DNA from: Haladaptatus paucihalophilus DX253
Lineage (GTDB): Archaea > Halobacteriota > Halobacteria > Halobacteriales > Haladaptataceae
Length of the DNA: 64,000 nucleotides
Reading direction: 5' to 3'
Assembly: GCF_000376445.1 (NCBI RefSeq)
Contig: NZ_AQXI01000001.1
Span: 1-64,000, forward strand
Made by a program: the position numbers and the translations under genes. Under the pieces are notes generated by a model. That model did not search any database. It was not told where the DNA came from and was given only the letters and a program-made list of their open reading frames with translations. Shown one piece after another: positions 17,040-25,710 of this stretch; the stretch's first letter is position 1, and every line of letters begins with the position of its first letter.

Positions 17040-17978
17040 ATGTCCGACGCACTCGTCGCCGAGAACGTTCGGAAGGAGTACGGCGATACCGTCGCACTGG
17101 ACGGTGTTTCCCTCTCGGTCGGCGCGGGCGAGGTGTTCGCGCTCATCGGGCCGAACGGTGCGGGCAAGACAACGCTCATCCGGTCACTGACCGGGACGAC
17201 GACTCCCGACGGCGGGAGCGTCTCCGTCCTCGGTGTTCCGCCCGGTTCCGTCGAAAAATCGCGGGTCGGTCTGTTGCCACAGTCGTTCGACCCGCCGGCT
17301 CGCCTCTCGGCGCGGGAGCTCGTCGCGTACTACGCGGGACTGTACGACGGTGCTCGGGACCCCGACGACGCGCTCGCGGACGTGGGACTTTCCGACACCG
17401 GCGACACGTGGTACGAGAACCTCTCCGGGGGACAGCAACGCCGGGTGTGCGTGGCCGCGACGCTGGTCAACGACCCAGACATCCTGTTTCTGGACGAACC
17501 GACGACGGGAATCGACCCGGCGGGACGCCGCGCGCTCTGGTCGCTCGTCGAGGACCTCGCGGCGGGCGGGACGACGGTGTTCCTGACGACCCACTACATG
17601 GCCGAGGCCGAGCAACTGGCCGACCGCGTCGGCCTGCTCGCGGACGGCGAAATCGTCGCCGTCGGCACGCCCGAATCGCTCATCGGCGAACACGGCGGCG
17701 AGAGCCGCCTCGTCGTGGAGACGGCGACACCGCGCACCTCTGTCGAGATGGGCTATACGGTCGAGGAAACCGAATCCGGACTGGTCTTCGACGGCGTGAC
17801 GCCCGCCGACATCGGCGAGGTCGTTTCGGATTTGAACGCGCGTGGCGTGGAGTACGAGTCGCTGACGTGGACCGAACCCGACTTGGAGGACGTGTACCTT
17901 CGACTGACGGGCGCGTCGCTCGGCCCGGAGGCGACGAGACGCGCTGGCGAGGCCGCAATCGCCGGAGGTGACCGATGA
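17040..17978 (+). CDS. ABC transporter ATP-binding protein
   Basis: 312 residues. Walker A GPNGAGKTT at 37-45, signature LSGGQQRR, Walker B ILFLDEPTTGID and the switch His in TTHYMAE are all present; the C-terminal 80 residues form the accessory domain typical of ABC-2 type (drug/NosF-like) ATPases. Its stop overlaps the permease ATG (ATGA). It lies 180 bases after the membrane protein at 16195 on the same strand. Substrate unknown; the cox/haem surroundings suggest a role in oxidase assembly, but multidrug-type exporters look the same. Confidence 0.93.
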   Translation: MSDALVAENVRKEYGDTVALDGVSLSVGAGEVFALIGPNGAGKTTLIRSLTGTTTPDGGSVSVLGVPPGSVEKSRVGLLPQSFDPPARLSARELVAYYAGLYDGARDPDDALADVGLSDTGDTWYENLSGGQQRRVCVAATLVNDPDILFLDEPTTGIDPAGRRALWSLVEDLAAGGTTVFLTTHYMAEAEQLADRVGLLADGEIVAVGTPESLIGEHGGESRLVVETATPRTSVEMGYTVEETESGLVFDGVTPADIGEVVSDLNARGVEYESLTWTEPDLEDVYLRLTGASLGPEATRRAGEAAIAGGDR

Positions 17979-18736
17979 CGTCGGTCGGCCGCGTTCGGTC
18001 GGAGGCCGGTGCGGCGTGGCGGTCGTTCCTCCGTCGCCGTACCGCGGTGTTCTTCACGTTCTTCTTCCCGGTCATCCTCATCCTCATCTTCGCGGTGCTG
18101 GTGCAGACGAACCCCGGGTCCGGCGGGTCCGGCGGCCTGTTCTCGAAACCGGCGGCGTACTACCTGCCGGGGTATCTCGCCGTCGTCGTGCTGTTCACGC
18201 CCCTCTCACGTGTGGGGAGTTCGGTATCTCGTCACCGCGAGTCAAACCGGTTCGAAAAGCTGGCGACGACGCCGCTCACCCGCGCCGAGTGGTTGCTCGC
18301 CCACACGCTCGTCAACGTCGTCATCATCGGACTGGCGGGCATCATCATCCTCGCGCTGATGGCGCTCGTGACGAACGCGGGCGTCTCGTTCGGCGCGTTG
18401 CCCCTCGTCGCGGTGTTCATCGCGCTCGCGGTCGGGTTGTTCTGCGGCCTCGGCGCGCTCCTCGGTAGTTTCGCCGGGTCGGCGGACGGCGTTATCGCCG
18501 CCAGCAACGCCATCGCCCTCCCGCTCCTCTTCCTCTCGGATACCTTCGTCACGCCTGACCTCCTGCCGTCGTGGTTCCAACCGGTGATGAACCTCTCGCC
18601 GCTCACCTACTTCGCACGCGGCGTGCGGATTTTGACCTACTCCGGCGGGTCGAGCGGCGGCGACTTGGTGGTCCTCGCGGTGCTCGCGGTGGCGTTCTTC
18701 CTCGCCGGAGCGTACGCGATTCCCGAGACGGACTGA
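17975..18736 (+). CDS. ABC-2 type transporter permease
   Basis: 253 residues with six predicted helices and the ABC-2 family pattern: an N-terminal cytoplasmic Arg-rich segment, first helix, a loop with SSVSRHRESNRFEKLATTPL, and a late MNLSPLTYFARGVR motif. Partner of the ATPase immediately upstream, with which it overlaps by four bases; together they would form a homodimeric exporter. It ends five bases before the convergent stop of the next gene. Confidence 0.92.
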   Translation: MTSVGRVRSEAGAAWRSFLRRRTAVFFTFFFPVILILIFAVLVQTNPGSGGSGGLFSKPAAYYLPGYLAVVVLFTPLSRVGSSVSRHRESNRFEKLATTPLTRAEWLLAHTLVNVVIIGLAGIIILALMALVTNAGVSFGALPLVAVFIALAVGLFCGLGALLGSFAGSADGVIAASNAIALPLLFLSDTFVTPDLLPSWFQPVMNLSPLTYFARGVRILTYSGGSSGGDLVVLAVLAVAFFLAGAYAIPETD

Positions 18737-18741
18737 GCATA

Positions 18742-19362
18742 CTATCGAGATTCTACACGACCCGTTTCCGTCTCCAGCTTTTCTCTCCGATTTCCGTCTC
18801 GACTCCCCTCGATTTCGGTTCGGCGACTCCAATCGTCGAGGTCGAAAACGTGGATTCCCTTGTAGCGAAGCAACTGCGCCGCCCGTCCGGCCGCCTCCTC
18901 GCTCGGGAATTCGATTTCCGTCTCGTCGTCGTCGCCCTCCGGGGTGTGGATGAGCCTGAGTGTCGGCACCTCCGTTCCGTCCTCGCCGTCCCGTTTCCCG
19001 TTCGCCCGCTCCCGTTCGACCTCGCGTATCGCGGAGAGCGGTATCGTCGAATCCCGTCGGAGCCGCGAAATCGACCATCGAAGTCCGATGGTGGCGACGA
19101 GAACGACGCCGAGCGAGACGATGGTTCCGACCGAGAGCAACCGGTCGGAGAACCCGAACACGTCTCGAACCATGTCGGCGAAGGTTCCGACCGTGAACAG
19201 CGTCGTCACGACGTACAACCCGCGGCGAAGGAGACCTCTGTCCGTCCAGTTACCGAGGTACTCCTCTCGGAACGCGCCGCGCGGAGTCGTCCGCATCCTG
19301 ACTTCGCCGTCCCGGACGACGAGTTCCCCGCGGTCGGTTCGGACGCTATCGTCTCGGGTCAT
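18742..19362 (-). CDS. Conserved haloarchaeal membrane protein, possible PH-like domain
   Basis: 206 residues. Two adjacent hydrophobic helices (about 48-64 and 76-94) are surrounded by charged segments; the C-terminal half (STIPLSAIREVERER, then LRLIHT and EIEFPSEEAAGRAAQLLRYKG) resembles the strand-helix layout of bacterial PH-like membrane proteins. The start is fixed by an ATGA overlap with the upstream 68-residue gene. No function assigned. It sits between the ABC exporter and the DUF420 gene. Confidence 0.75.
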   Translation of the reverse strand: MTRDDSVRTDRGELVVRDGEVRMRTTPRGAFREEYLGNWTDRGLLRRGLYVVTTLFTVGTFADMVRDVFGFSDRLLSVGTIVSLGVVLVATIGLRWSISRLRRDSTIPLSAIREVERERANGKRDGEDGTEVPTLRLIHTPEGDDDETEIEFPSEEAAGRAAQLLRYKGIHVFDLDDWSRRTEIEGSRDGNRREKLETETGRVESR

Positions 19363-19565
19363 TCGTTCGCGTTCGGCCCGTCCTCCGCGGTAGCGTCCGC
19401 GTCCGACACCGCGTCCGACTCGGTTGTCGTCGCCACGTCGTGGAGTTCGACCATCGCGGCCGTGAGTTCGTCCACGATTCGTTCGCGGTCCACGGTGTCG
19501 AAGGCGTCGAGGATAGCCCGCGCCTGTGCTGCGTCCTCGGCCTCGGGTTCGCCGTCGTCGTCCAT
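19359..19565 (-). CDS. Small acidic soluble protein (68 aa)
   Basis: Highly acidic protein with a probable helix spanning ARAILDAFDTVDRERIVDELTAAM and a disordered Thr/Asp/Ala tail. It overlaps the next gene by four bases, so it is part of a leftward operon after the DUF420 gene (gap about 75 bases). No known domain; the helical core could mediate protein contact. Confidence 0.65.
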   Translation of the reverse strand: MDDDGEPEAEDAAQARAILDAFDTVDRERIVDELTAAMVELHDVATTTESDAVSDADATAEDGPNANE

Positions 19566-19640
19566 CGGATGGGAGTACGGCCGTCGGCGATGTCACTGTT
19601 TCCCTACAGTTCGACTTGATGAAAAGGAGGCGGGGGCAGG

Positions 19641-20228
19641 TTACGCCGGAATCGTCCAGCCGTAGATGTGATTGAGCATGACGTAGGTGATGACGCCGAG
19701 CGAGAGCGAGAGAATCCACGCCGAGGCCGCGATTTTGCCGACCTTCGCGTGCGCCGTCTCGCGGAGTTCGGCGGGCGTGTGGGTGAGTCCGAGCACGAGG
19801 GCGTACAGCACGACCGGAACGGAGACGACCGAGAGGATGATGTGAATCGCCAGCATGATGAGGTAGGCGTAGTAGACGAATCCCTCCACGAGGATGTGTT
19901 TCTCGCCGCCGCTCCCACCGACCTTCGTGAGGTAGAGCGCGAGGAAGACGAGGATGAGACTGAACGACGTTATCATCGCGGCGCGGTGTTTCTGGACTTC
20001 GCCGTTGCGAATCCAGTACCAACCGAGCGCGAGCGAGACGGTCGCCACCGTGTTGACGACCGCGATGGCGTCCGAGAGCAGGTTGACGGTTCCCCGTCCG
20101 ATGGACGGATAAATCGGCAGGATGCCCGCGAACGTCCCGAGAACCAGAACGTACCCGATAACCGAGAGGACTGCCGTCACTTTCACCGGACTCTCCCGCG
20201 CTCGTTGTCGCGCGTTCGCCGTAGCCAT
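19641..20228 (-). CDS. DUF420 membrane protein, CtaM-like cytochrome oxidase maturation factor
   Basis: 195 residues with five to six helices. The conserved DUF420 features are present: an early helix with TVNLLSDAIAVVNT, WYWIRNGEVQKHRAAM with the His-Arg pair, the central HILVEGF and the helix with IHIILS. The Bacillus/Staphylococcus relative (YozB/CtaM) is needed for maturation of haem-A type oxidases. Together with coxB, coxC and the haem synthase nearby this supports the same role here. It is divergently oriented to the membrane protein at 20355. Confidence 0.88.
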   Translation of the reverse strand: MATANARQRARESPVKVTAVLSVIGYVLVLGTFAGILPIYPSIGRGTVNLLSDAIAVVNTVATVSLALGWYWIRNGEVQKHRAAMITSFSLILVFLALYLTKVGGSGGEKHILVEGFVYYAYLIMLAIHIILSVVSVPVVLYALVLGLTHTPAELRETAHAKVGKIAASAWILSLSLGVITYVMLNHIYGWTIPA

Positions 20229-20354
20229 GGTCGGCGATTGGGACTGCCGGGGTAAGGTGGCTTCGCTTCGTTCCCGGTCGATGAGGACGACGCTCCTGCA
20301 CGTTCAGCACCTCCGAAGGAATTATCGTATCCGATATCGTATCAGAACATATCA

Positions 20355-20975
20355 ATGTGCTCCTTCGATAGGATTCCCTCCCCGCGTGCCCTGTTGTTGC
20401 TCCTATTCATGGGAATGCTCGCCCTCGCGGCCTTCACCGGCCTCACCGACAGCGACGCGGCCCGGAAACTCCTCCGCGTTTTCATCCCGGTCGCTGGGGT
20501 GCTGTTCGCGGTCAGCGTCGCCCGAGACGCACAGTCGCGCCCGGAATTCGCCGCGGTCCTCGTGCTCGGCGCGTCCTGCGTCGTCGGCCTCTCCCTCGAA
20601 CTCGCCGGTGGCGGCGTCTTCTCCAACCTGTACGTGAACGTCGCCATCATCGGGAGCGGCCTCGGGATTCGAGCGACCACGTTGCGACGCGAGGAGGGGA
20701 GCCACCACGTACCGACGACCACGGACACCGACTTCTGGGACGACCCGAAATCGGCGCTCCCGGACGCGGAGTCGGTGCTCATCGTCGCGCTCGTCGTCGT
20801 CGGTACGGTCGTGTTCCTCGACGCCTCGGGATTCCACACGATAGCGAACATCGAGGAAGCGCTCCGATCCGACCCGCTGGATTTCGTCTGGCCCGTCGCG
20901 CTGGCCGTGGGAGCGAAGGTCGTCTCGGTCCTCACAAACCGAGTTGAGGAGTCGGGAGCGATGGGTGACGAGTAA
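20355..20975 (+). CDS. Unknown membrane protein (206 aa)
   Basis: Five or six hydrophobic helices, with a hydrophilic loop at about 115-135 (REEGSHHVPTTTDTDFWDD). I do not recognise a family. Upstream are a repeated ATCGTATC (20324-20331 and 20336-20343) and an 8-base palindrome CGATATCG between them, just before the ATG. It might be a regulated promoter shared with the divergent DUF420 gene. Confidence 0.7.
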   Translation: MCSFDRIPSPRALLLLLFMGMLALAAFTGLTDSDAARKLLRVFIPVAGVLFAVSVARDAQSRPEFAAVLVLGASCVVGLSLELAGGGVFSNLYVNVAIIGSGLGIRATTLRREEGSHHVPTTTDTDFWDDPKSALPDAESVLIVALVVVGTVVFLDASGFHTIANIEEALRSDPLDFVWPVALAVGAKVVSVLTNRVEESGAMGDE

Positions 20976-21074
20976 TCGGTCACCGCCGCACAACAACCGG
21001 ACTTGTTTTTCCGCAATTCGTTTTTCACATGTATTTCCGTTAAAGTGAAACCCGAACGCGGGGAAGGGTGGTGT

Positions 21075-21491
21075 ATGAGCGCAGATCAGGAACAGCAGTC
21101 GATTCGCTGCCTCGTCGCCAAGGTCGGACTCGACGGGCACGACCGCGGCGCACACGTCATCGCGCGGGCCTTCCGCGACGCCGGATTCGAAGTCATCTAC
21201 TCGGGATTGCACAACGCGCCCGACGAAATCGTGCAGGCCGCCGTACAGGAGGACGTGAACGTCCTCGGCATCTCCATCCTCTCGGGGGCACACGACACGC
21301 TCGTCCCGAAAATCATCGACGGGCTGAAGGAGTACGACGCGTTCGAGGACACCCTCATCCTCGTCGGCGGCGTCGTCCCGGACGACGACAAGGCGGAACT
21401 CAAGGAACTCGGCGTCGCGGAGGTGTTCGGTCCGGGCACGCCGATGGAAGAGACTATCCAGTTCGTCCGCGAAAACGCGCCCGAACGATGA
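21075..21491 (+). CDS. mcmA2: Methylmalonyl-CoA mutase, B12-binding small subunit
   Basis: 138 residues. The cobalamin-binding domain: DGHDRG carries the lower-axial His of the DxHxxG motif, SILSGAH is the SxL block, and VVGG-type Gly residues follow (VGGVVPDDD). It combines with the large subunit encoded at 56407-58107 to interconvert methylmalonyl-CoA and succinyl-CoA. A purine-rich GGGTGGTG stretch precedes the ATG. The stop overlaps the MeaB start (ATGA). Confidence 0.95.
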   Translation: MSADQEQQSIRCLVAKVGLDGHDRGAHVIARAFRDAGFEVIYSGLHNAPDEIVQAAVQEDVNVLGISILSGAHDTLVPKIIDGLKEYDAFEDTLILVGGVVPDDDKAELKELGVAEVFGPGTPMEETIQFVRENAPER

Positions 21492-22487
21492 GCGCGACGC
21501 ACGCGGACCTGCTTTCGGACCTCCTCGACGGGAAGCACCGGGCACTGGCACGTGTCATCACGAAGATAGAGAACCGCGAACCCGGATACCGGGAACTCGT
21601 CTCGGAACTCCACTCCCACACGGGCGACGCCGAAGTCATCGGCATCACGGGCAGTCCCGGCGCGGGCAAATCGACGCTCGTGGACAAGGTGGCGAACTAC
21701 TACCGCGAGCGCGGCGAGACGGTCGGCGTCATCGCCATCGACCCCTCCTCGCCGTTCACGGGTGGAGCCGTCCTCGGCGACCGCATCCGCATGGGCGCCG
21801 AGCAACGTCGGCGACATGGACGTGTTCTTCCGGTCGATGAGCGCACGCGGCAGTCTCGGCGGCCTTTCGACCGCCACGTCGGACGCCGTGAAGGCCCTCG
21901 ACGCGTTCGGCAAGGACAAAATCATCATCGAGACGGTCGGCGCGGGCCAAAACGAGATCGACATCGTGAAGACCGCCGATACGGTCGCGGTGTTGATGCC
22001 CCCCGAGAGCGGCGATAACGTGCAGATGCTCAAGGCGGGCATCCTCGAAATCGCCGACGTGTTCGTCGTGAACAAGGCGGACCTCCCGGGTGCGAACCGG
22101 ACGGTCACGGAACTCACCGAGATGGTCCACATGCGCGACGGACAACCCACGCCCGAGTTCGGCGACGACGTGGAGTACGACTGGGAGCCGGAGATCGTCG
22201 AGACGGTGGCGAAGGACGGCGAGGGCGTCGCGGAGTTCGTCGGCGTGCTCGACGAGCACTACGACGTTCTCGAAGCTACGGGGATGCTCGACGCGAAAGC
22301 GCGAACCAGATACGCCGAGGAGATACGGGCGCTCCTCCGCGAGGACGCGAACCGACTCGTCGCGTCCGAAATCGAATCGCAGGGCGGCATCGAGGAGTTG
22401 GTCGAATCCGTCTTCGAGCGCGAGACGGACCCGTATTCGGTCGCCGCCGAGGTAATTTCCCCCATCGAGGACTGTCTTCACGACTGA
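21488..22487 (+). pseudogene. meaB: Methylmalonyl-CoA mutase-associated GTPase MeaB, interrupted by a frameshift
   Basis: Two frames together encode one MeaB/ArgK-family G protein, a chaperone that protects and reloads B12 in the mutase. The first part (from the ATG at 21488) holds the P-loop GITGSPGAGKST and ends in GDRIRMG; the second part continues with SNVGDMDVFFRSMSARG, ETVGAGQNEID and NKAD. Seven bases (21794-21800) separate ATG of RIRM from AGC of SNVGD, where a multiple of three is expected, so one base is extra (or two missing). Both halves are well conserved, so a sequencing error or a very recent mutation is likely. The first frame alone reads on through unrelated residues. Confidence 0.9.
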
Positions 22488-22531
22488 TTGCTGGCATAAC
22501 GGATAAACCCGTTCGCGTTCCCCTTTTAGGT

Positions 22532-23470
22532 ATGAATCTTCGACGACTCGCCACGGCGACCGCCGGTGGCGTCGGTCTCACAGCACTCGTCAATCGAACG
22601 CTTGCGGCGCGTGCCGACCCGCTCGACCCGCCGCTGGAAGGGTATCAGGGAACCTACCGCTGGCGCGGATTCGACGTCGCCTACACCGAGGCGGGCGACC
22701 CGGAGGCCCCCGACGTCCTCCTGCTCCACGGCATCCACGCCGCCGCGTCGAACAAGGAGTTCGACCAGATATTCAAGCAACTCGCGCGGAAATATCACGT
22801 CATCGCGCCCGACCTGCCGGGATTCGGCCGGTCGTCGCGCCCGCCGGTGGACTACACCGCCTCGCTCTACTCCTCGTTCGTCGCGGACTTCGCGGACGAC
22901 ATGACGGACGACGCCATCTGTCTCGCGTCGTCGCTCTCCGGGGCCTACGCCGTGCTCGCACAGGTCGAGACGGGTGCGTTCTCCCAACTGGAGCTGATTT
23001 GCCCGACCGACGATGCCGGGGCACGTCGCGGATGGCTTCGAACGCTCGTTCGCTCGCCGCTCGTCGGGACCGCCCTGTTCAACGCGCTCGCAAGCAAACG
23101 CTCTATTCGTCGGTTCAACGACCGTGACGGCTACTTCACCGAGGTGTCGTACACGGAGAAGGACGTGGAGTTCGAGTGGCAGACCGCCCACCAACCGGGC
23201 GCGCGGTTCGCTCCGGCGTCGTTCGTCTCTGGCTACCTCAACCCCGACGCCGACCTCGGCGACGAACTCCCGCGGGTGGACGTGCCGGTGACGCTCGTCT
23301 GGGGACGGGACGCGAAAGTCACGCCGCTCGAAGACGGGCAAGAACTCGCCGACGAAGGGGATACGCGCCTCATCGTGTTCGACGAGGCGCGACTGCTTCC
23401 GCACGTCGAACACCCCGGTCCGTTCTTGGACGTGCTGTTCGACGAACTAGAACCGCTCGAACTGCAGTAG
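22532..23470 (+). CDS. Alpha/beta hydrolase with atypical nucleophile elbow
   Basis: 312 residues. Fold markers are LLLHGIHA (oxyanion loop) at 62-70, APDLPGFGRSSRP, the acid loop LVWGRDAKVTP and a late LPHVEHP histidine. The nucleophile elbow reads LASSLSGAYA, with Ser134 in place of the usual G-x-S-x-G frame (first Gly replaced by Ala, last by Ser). An N-terminal 25 residues are weakly hydrophobic, perhaps a membrane contact. Its 3' end overlaps the convergent DUF35 gene by 24 bases. Substrate unknown. Confidence 0.85.
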   Translation: MNLRRLATATAGGVGLTALVNRTLAARADPLDPPLEGYQGTYRWRGFDVAYTEAGDPEAPDVLLLHGIHAAASNKEFDQIFKQLARKYHVIAPDLPGFGRSSRPPVDYTASLYSSFVADFADDMTDDAICLASSLSGAYAVLAQVETGAFSQLELICPTDDAGARRGWLRTLVRSPLVGTALFNALASKRSIRRFNDRDGYFTEVSYTEKDVEFEWQTAHQPGARFAPASFVSGYLNPDADLGDELPRVDVPVTLVWGRDAKVTPLEDGQELADEGDTRLIVFDEARLLPHVEHPGPFLDVLFDELEPLELQ

Positions 23471-23824
23471 GCGGTCGCCGTTCGTTTTCGATTCGCCGAC
23501 CGTCAGCGACACCGACTCCCCGACGTCCACGTCGTCGGGTGCCATCGCGGTGACGCGGACCGGTCCGAAGTCGGCGATGGCCGTCGTGTACGGCGCGTCG
23601 TCCGCGAACGACGGCGTTGCGACGTGGACGACGGTGTACGTGTCGATGTCGCCCGTTTCGGGGAGCGGCGTGTCTTCGAGGTTCGTTTCGCCACACTCGG
23701 GGCAGATTCGACGCGGCGGGAGCGACCCGTGTCCATTCGGACATTCGAGGTAGTACGCGTCGCCCTCGTCGATTGCGTCCAACCACTCGTCGTAGCCGCT
23801 GTTTCCGTGTTCGTTCTCGCTCAT
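23447..23824 (-). CDS. Zn-ribbon OB-fold protein (DUF35), thiolase partner
   Basis: 125 residues with an N-terminal helix YDEWLDAIDEGD, a zinc-ribbon (one knuckle degenerate: CPNGHG, then CPECG) and an OB-fold C-terminus (TVVHVATPSF to GESVSLTV). Family members form complexes with thiolases and HMG-CoA synthase and help channel acyl-CoA. The ATG overlaps the thiolase stop (ATGA) and thus is co-transcribed with it. Confidence 0.93.
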   Translation of the reverse strand: MSENEHGNSGYDEWLDAIDEGDAYYLECPNGHGSLPPRRICPECGETNLEDTPLPETGDIDTYTVVHVATPSFADDAPYTTAIADFGPVRVTAMAPDDVDVGESVSLTVGESKTNGDRLLQFERF

Positions 23825-24987
23825 TGTTCGACCTCCAAAACGTGAACCGTCGCACTGGCGACCGTGCCACCCGCGTTGTGGGTGACGCCGACCGTCGCGT
23901 CCGGTACGGCGTCGCTGTTGGGGTGGTCGCCGCGCAGGATGCGCGTCATCTCGACCAGTTGGCTGGCACCCGTCGCGCCGACCGGGTGACCCTTCGCCTT
24001 CAGGCCGCCGGAGAGGTTGACCGGTCGGTCGCCGTCGCGGGTCGTCTCGCCGCGCCGCGCCGCACCGATTCCCTCGCCGGGCGCGTAGAAGTCGAGGGCT
24101 TCGAGCGCCAGCACTTCCGCGATGGTGAAACAGTCGTGGACCTCGGCTACGTCCACGTCACCGCCGTCGATTCCCGCCTCCGCGTAGGCTTCCTCGGCGG
24201 CCTCCTCCGCCGCGGGCGAGCGAGCGAGGTGGTCGCGCCCCTGTAGCGCCATCCGGTCGCCGCCCTGTCCGGTTCCGGTGACGGAAACCGGCGCGTACAG
24301 GTCGTGTTCCTCGGCGTACTCGTCGCTGACGAGGACGACGGCGGCCGCCCCGTCCGTGATGGGGCAGGCGTCGAACAGGCCGAGCGGTTCGGCGATCATC
24401 GGCGCGTCGAGCGCCTCTTCGAGTTCTATCTCTCGCTGAAACTGGGCGTGTTCGTTCGGCACGGCGTTCTCGTGGTTTTTGACCGCGATGTGGGCCAAAT
24501 CCTCGCGCGAACCGCCGTACTGCTCGAAGTAGGCCCGCGCCATCAGCGCGTACGCGCCGGGGAACGTCATCCCGGCCCGTACCTCGTAGAGGTCGTCGGC
24601 CGCGATGGCGAGGGCTTCCGTCGTCTTCGCCGTTCCGAGGTTGTTCATCCGCTCCGCACCGCCGACGAGGATGGCGTCGGCTTCCCCGTTCCGAACGTCC
24701 TTGACGGCCTGTCGTATGGCGACGCCGCTCGACGCACACGCGCTCTCGTAGCGCGTTGCCGGGGCGCGAACGCCCGCGGCCTCGGCCATCAGCGGCCCTT
24801 GGTGGCCCTGATGTTCGGCCAGTTCGCCCATGAAGTTCCCGTAGTAGAGTGCCTCGATGTCGTCCCGGGAAACCTCGGCGTCGGCGAACGCGCTGTCGCT
24901 CGCTTCGGCGAAGAGGTCTCTGCCGGTCCGCTCGGGATGCTTCCCGAAGTGAGTCAATCCGACTCCCGCAATCCGAACGCCTGTCAT
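23821..24987 (-). CDS. Thiolase-family protein (acetyl-CoA C-acetyltransferase-like)
   Basis: 388 residues of the archaeal SCP-x/thiolase group. Catalytic Cys lies in ESACASSG near residue 86; the C-terminal His motifs are AEVHDCFTIAE and LKAKGHPVGATGASQ, and NAGG closes the active site. Paired with DUF35, such enzymes condense or cleave acyl-CoA in mevalonate synthesis or beta-oxidation-like pathways. A longer upstream frame is open but the family starts at MTGVRIAGVG. Confidence 0.93.
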   Translation of the reverse strand: MTGVRIAGVGLTHFGKHPERTGRDLFAEASDSAFADAEVSRDDIEALYYGNFMGELAEHQGHQGPLMAEAAGVRAPATRYESACASSGVAIRQAVKDVRNGEADAILVGGAERMNNLGTAKTTEALAIAADDLYEVRAGMTFPGAYALMARAYFEQYGGSREDLAHIAVKNHENAVPNEHAQFQREIELEEALDAPMIAEPLGLFDACPITDGAAAVVLVSDEYAEEHDLYAPVSVTGTGQGGDRMALQGRDHLARSPAAEEAAEEAYAEAGIDGGDVDVAEVHDCFTIAEVLALEALDFYAPGEGIGAARRGETTRDGDRPVNLSGGLKAKGHPVGATGASQLVEMTRILRGDHPNSDAVPDATVGVTHNAGGTVASATVHVLEVEQ

Positions 24988-25348
24988 GGGAGAACGTACG
25001 AGCGGCGCGGTTAAGAAAGCCACTCCTTTCGATTTCCGGGCGAATGGCAGAAATTTCAGCCGGTTGTCCATCGAACTTCTGCACGAATGGGCAGTTTGGT
25101 GCCGACGAATTCGTAATTAATTTTCGAAACCGACCGATTCGGCGGGAAATCGACAGTTCGTGAACCGTCGCGGGAATCGTCCGGCGTGCACACCGGTACC
25201 GTCGTGCACTTTTCGCGGTGTTAGCACGGCTTCCGAGCGGGAGACTCGCTAGTCGCTCGTGGGTCAGCGAGGGGAACCGAGCGGTTCGGTCCCGTGGGTG
25301 AAGTGACTGTGCGGGGAGGAGAGAGGGAGAAGCCGAAATCGAGTCGAA
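24988..25348. other. Intergenic region between thiolase and the 89-residue gene
   Basis: About 360 bases with no supported gene. It carries the thiolase promoter near 25000-25040 (AT-rich), an AATTAATTTTCG stretch at about 25113-25124, and then GC-rich sequence without coding bias that matches neither neighbour. I saw no repeats or RNA-like structure. Confidence 0.5.
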
Positions 25349-25618
25349 CTATTCGACCGCGAGTTCGTCGGCGTGTTTGACGACTTCGACGGCACCGGCG
25401 TCGATGGATTCGGTGTCGAGCCAGTGGGGGACGTAGTTTCGGCGTTCGAAATCGCCGCGTTCCTCTTCGGCACCGATGACGCACCACAACTGGGGTTCGT
25501 TCGGGCCGTGCCAGTCGCCCTGACGGCTGATGGAGAAACAGACCTGCTCTTCGTCGTCGTAGTCGATGATGGCGTTCTTGCGGATACCGGGGTCCCCGTG
25601 GATGATGAGCCGCTTCAT
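25349..25618 (-). CDS. HAH_0734-family small haloarchaeal protein
   Basis: 89 residues beginning MKRLIIHGDPGIRKNA, a start that I recognise as the haloarchaeal HAH_0734 family, which is conserved across the class and uncharacterised. It has a mixed beta/alpha composition, an SISRQGDWHGPNEPQLWC core and acidic C-terminus. No catalytic motif is obvious. Transcribed leftwards as a single gene. Confidence 0.8.
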   Translation of the reverse strand: MKRLIIHGDPGIRKNAIIDYDDEEQVCFSISRQGDWHGPNEPQLWCVIGAEEERGDFERRNYVPHWLDTESIDAGAVEVVKHADELAVE

Positions 25619-25710
25619 ACGAGGCGATTTGTAAGGCGGTCAATTAAGCGCTTCGCAACCGCCTTTCCGCGTCGCCCCTTCGTCCTCGTTTCTTCCTCGT
25701 CCGCGTTCCG

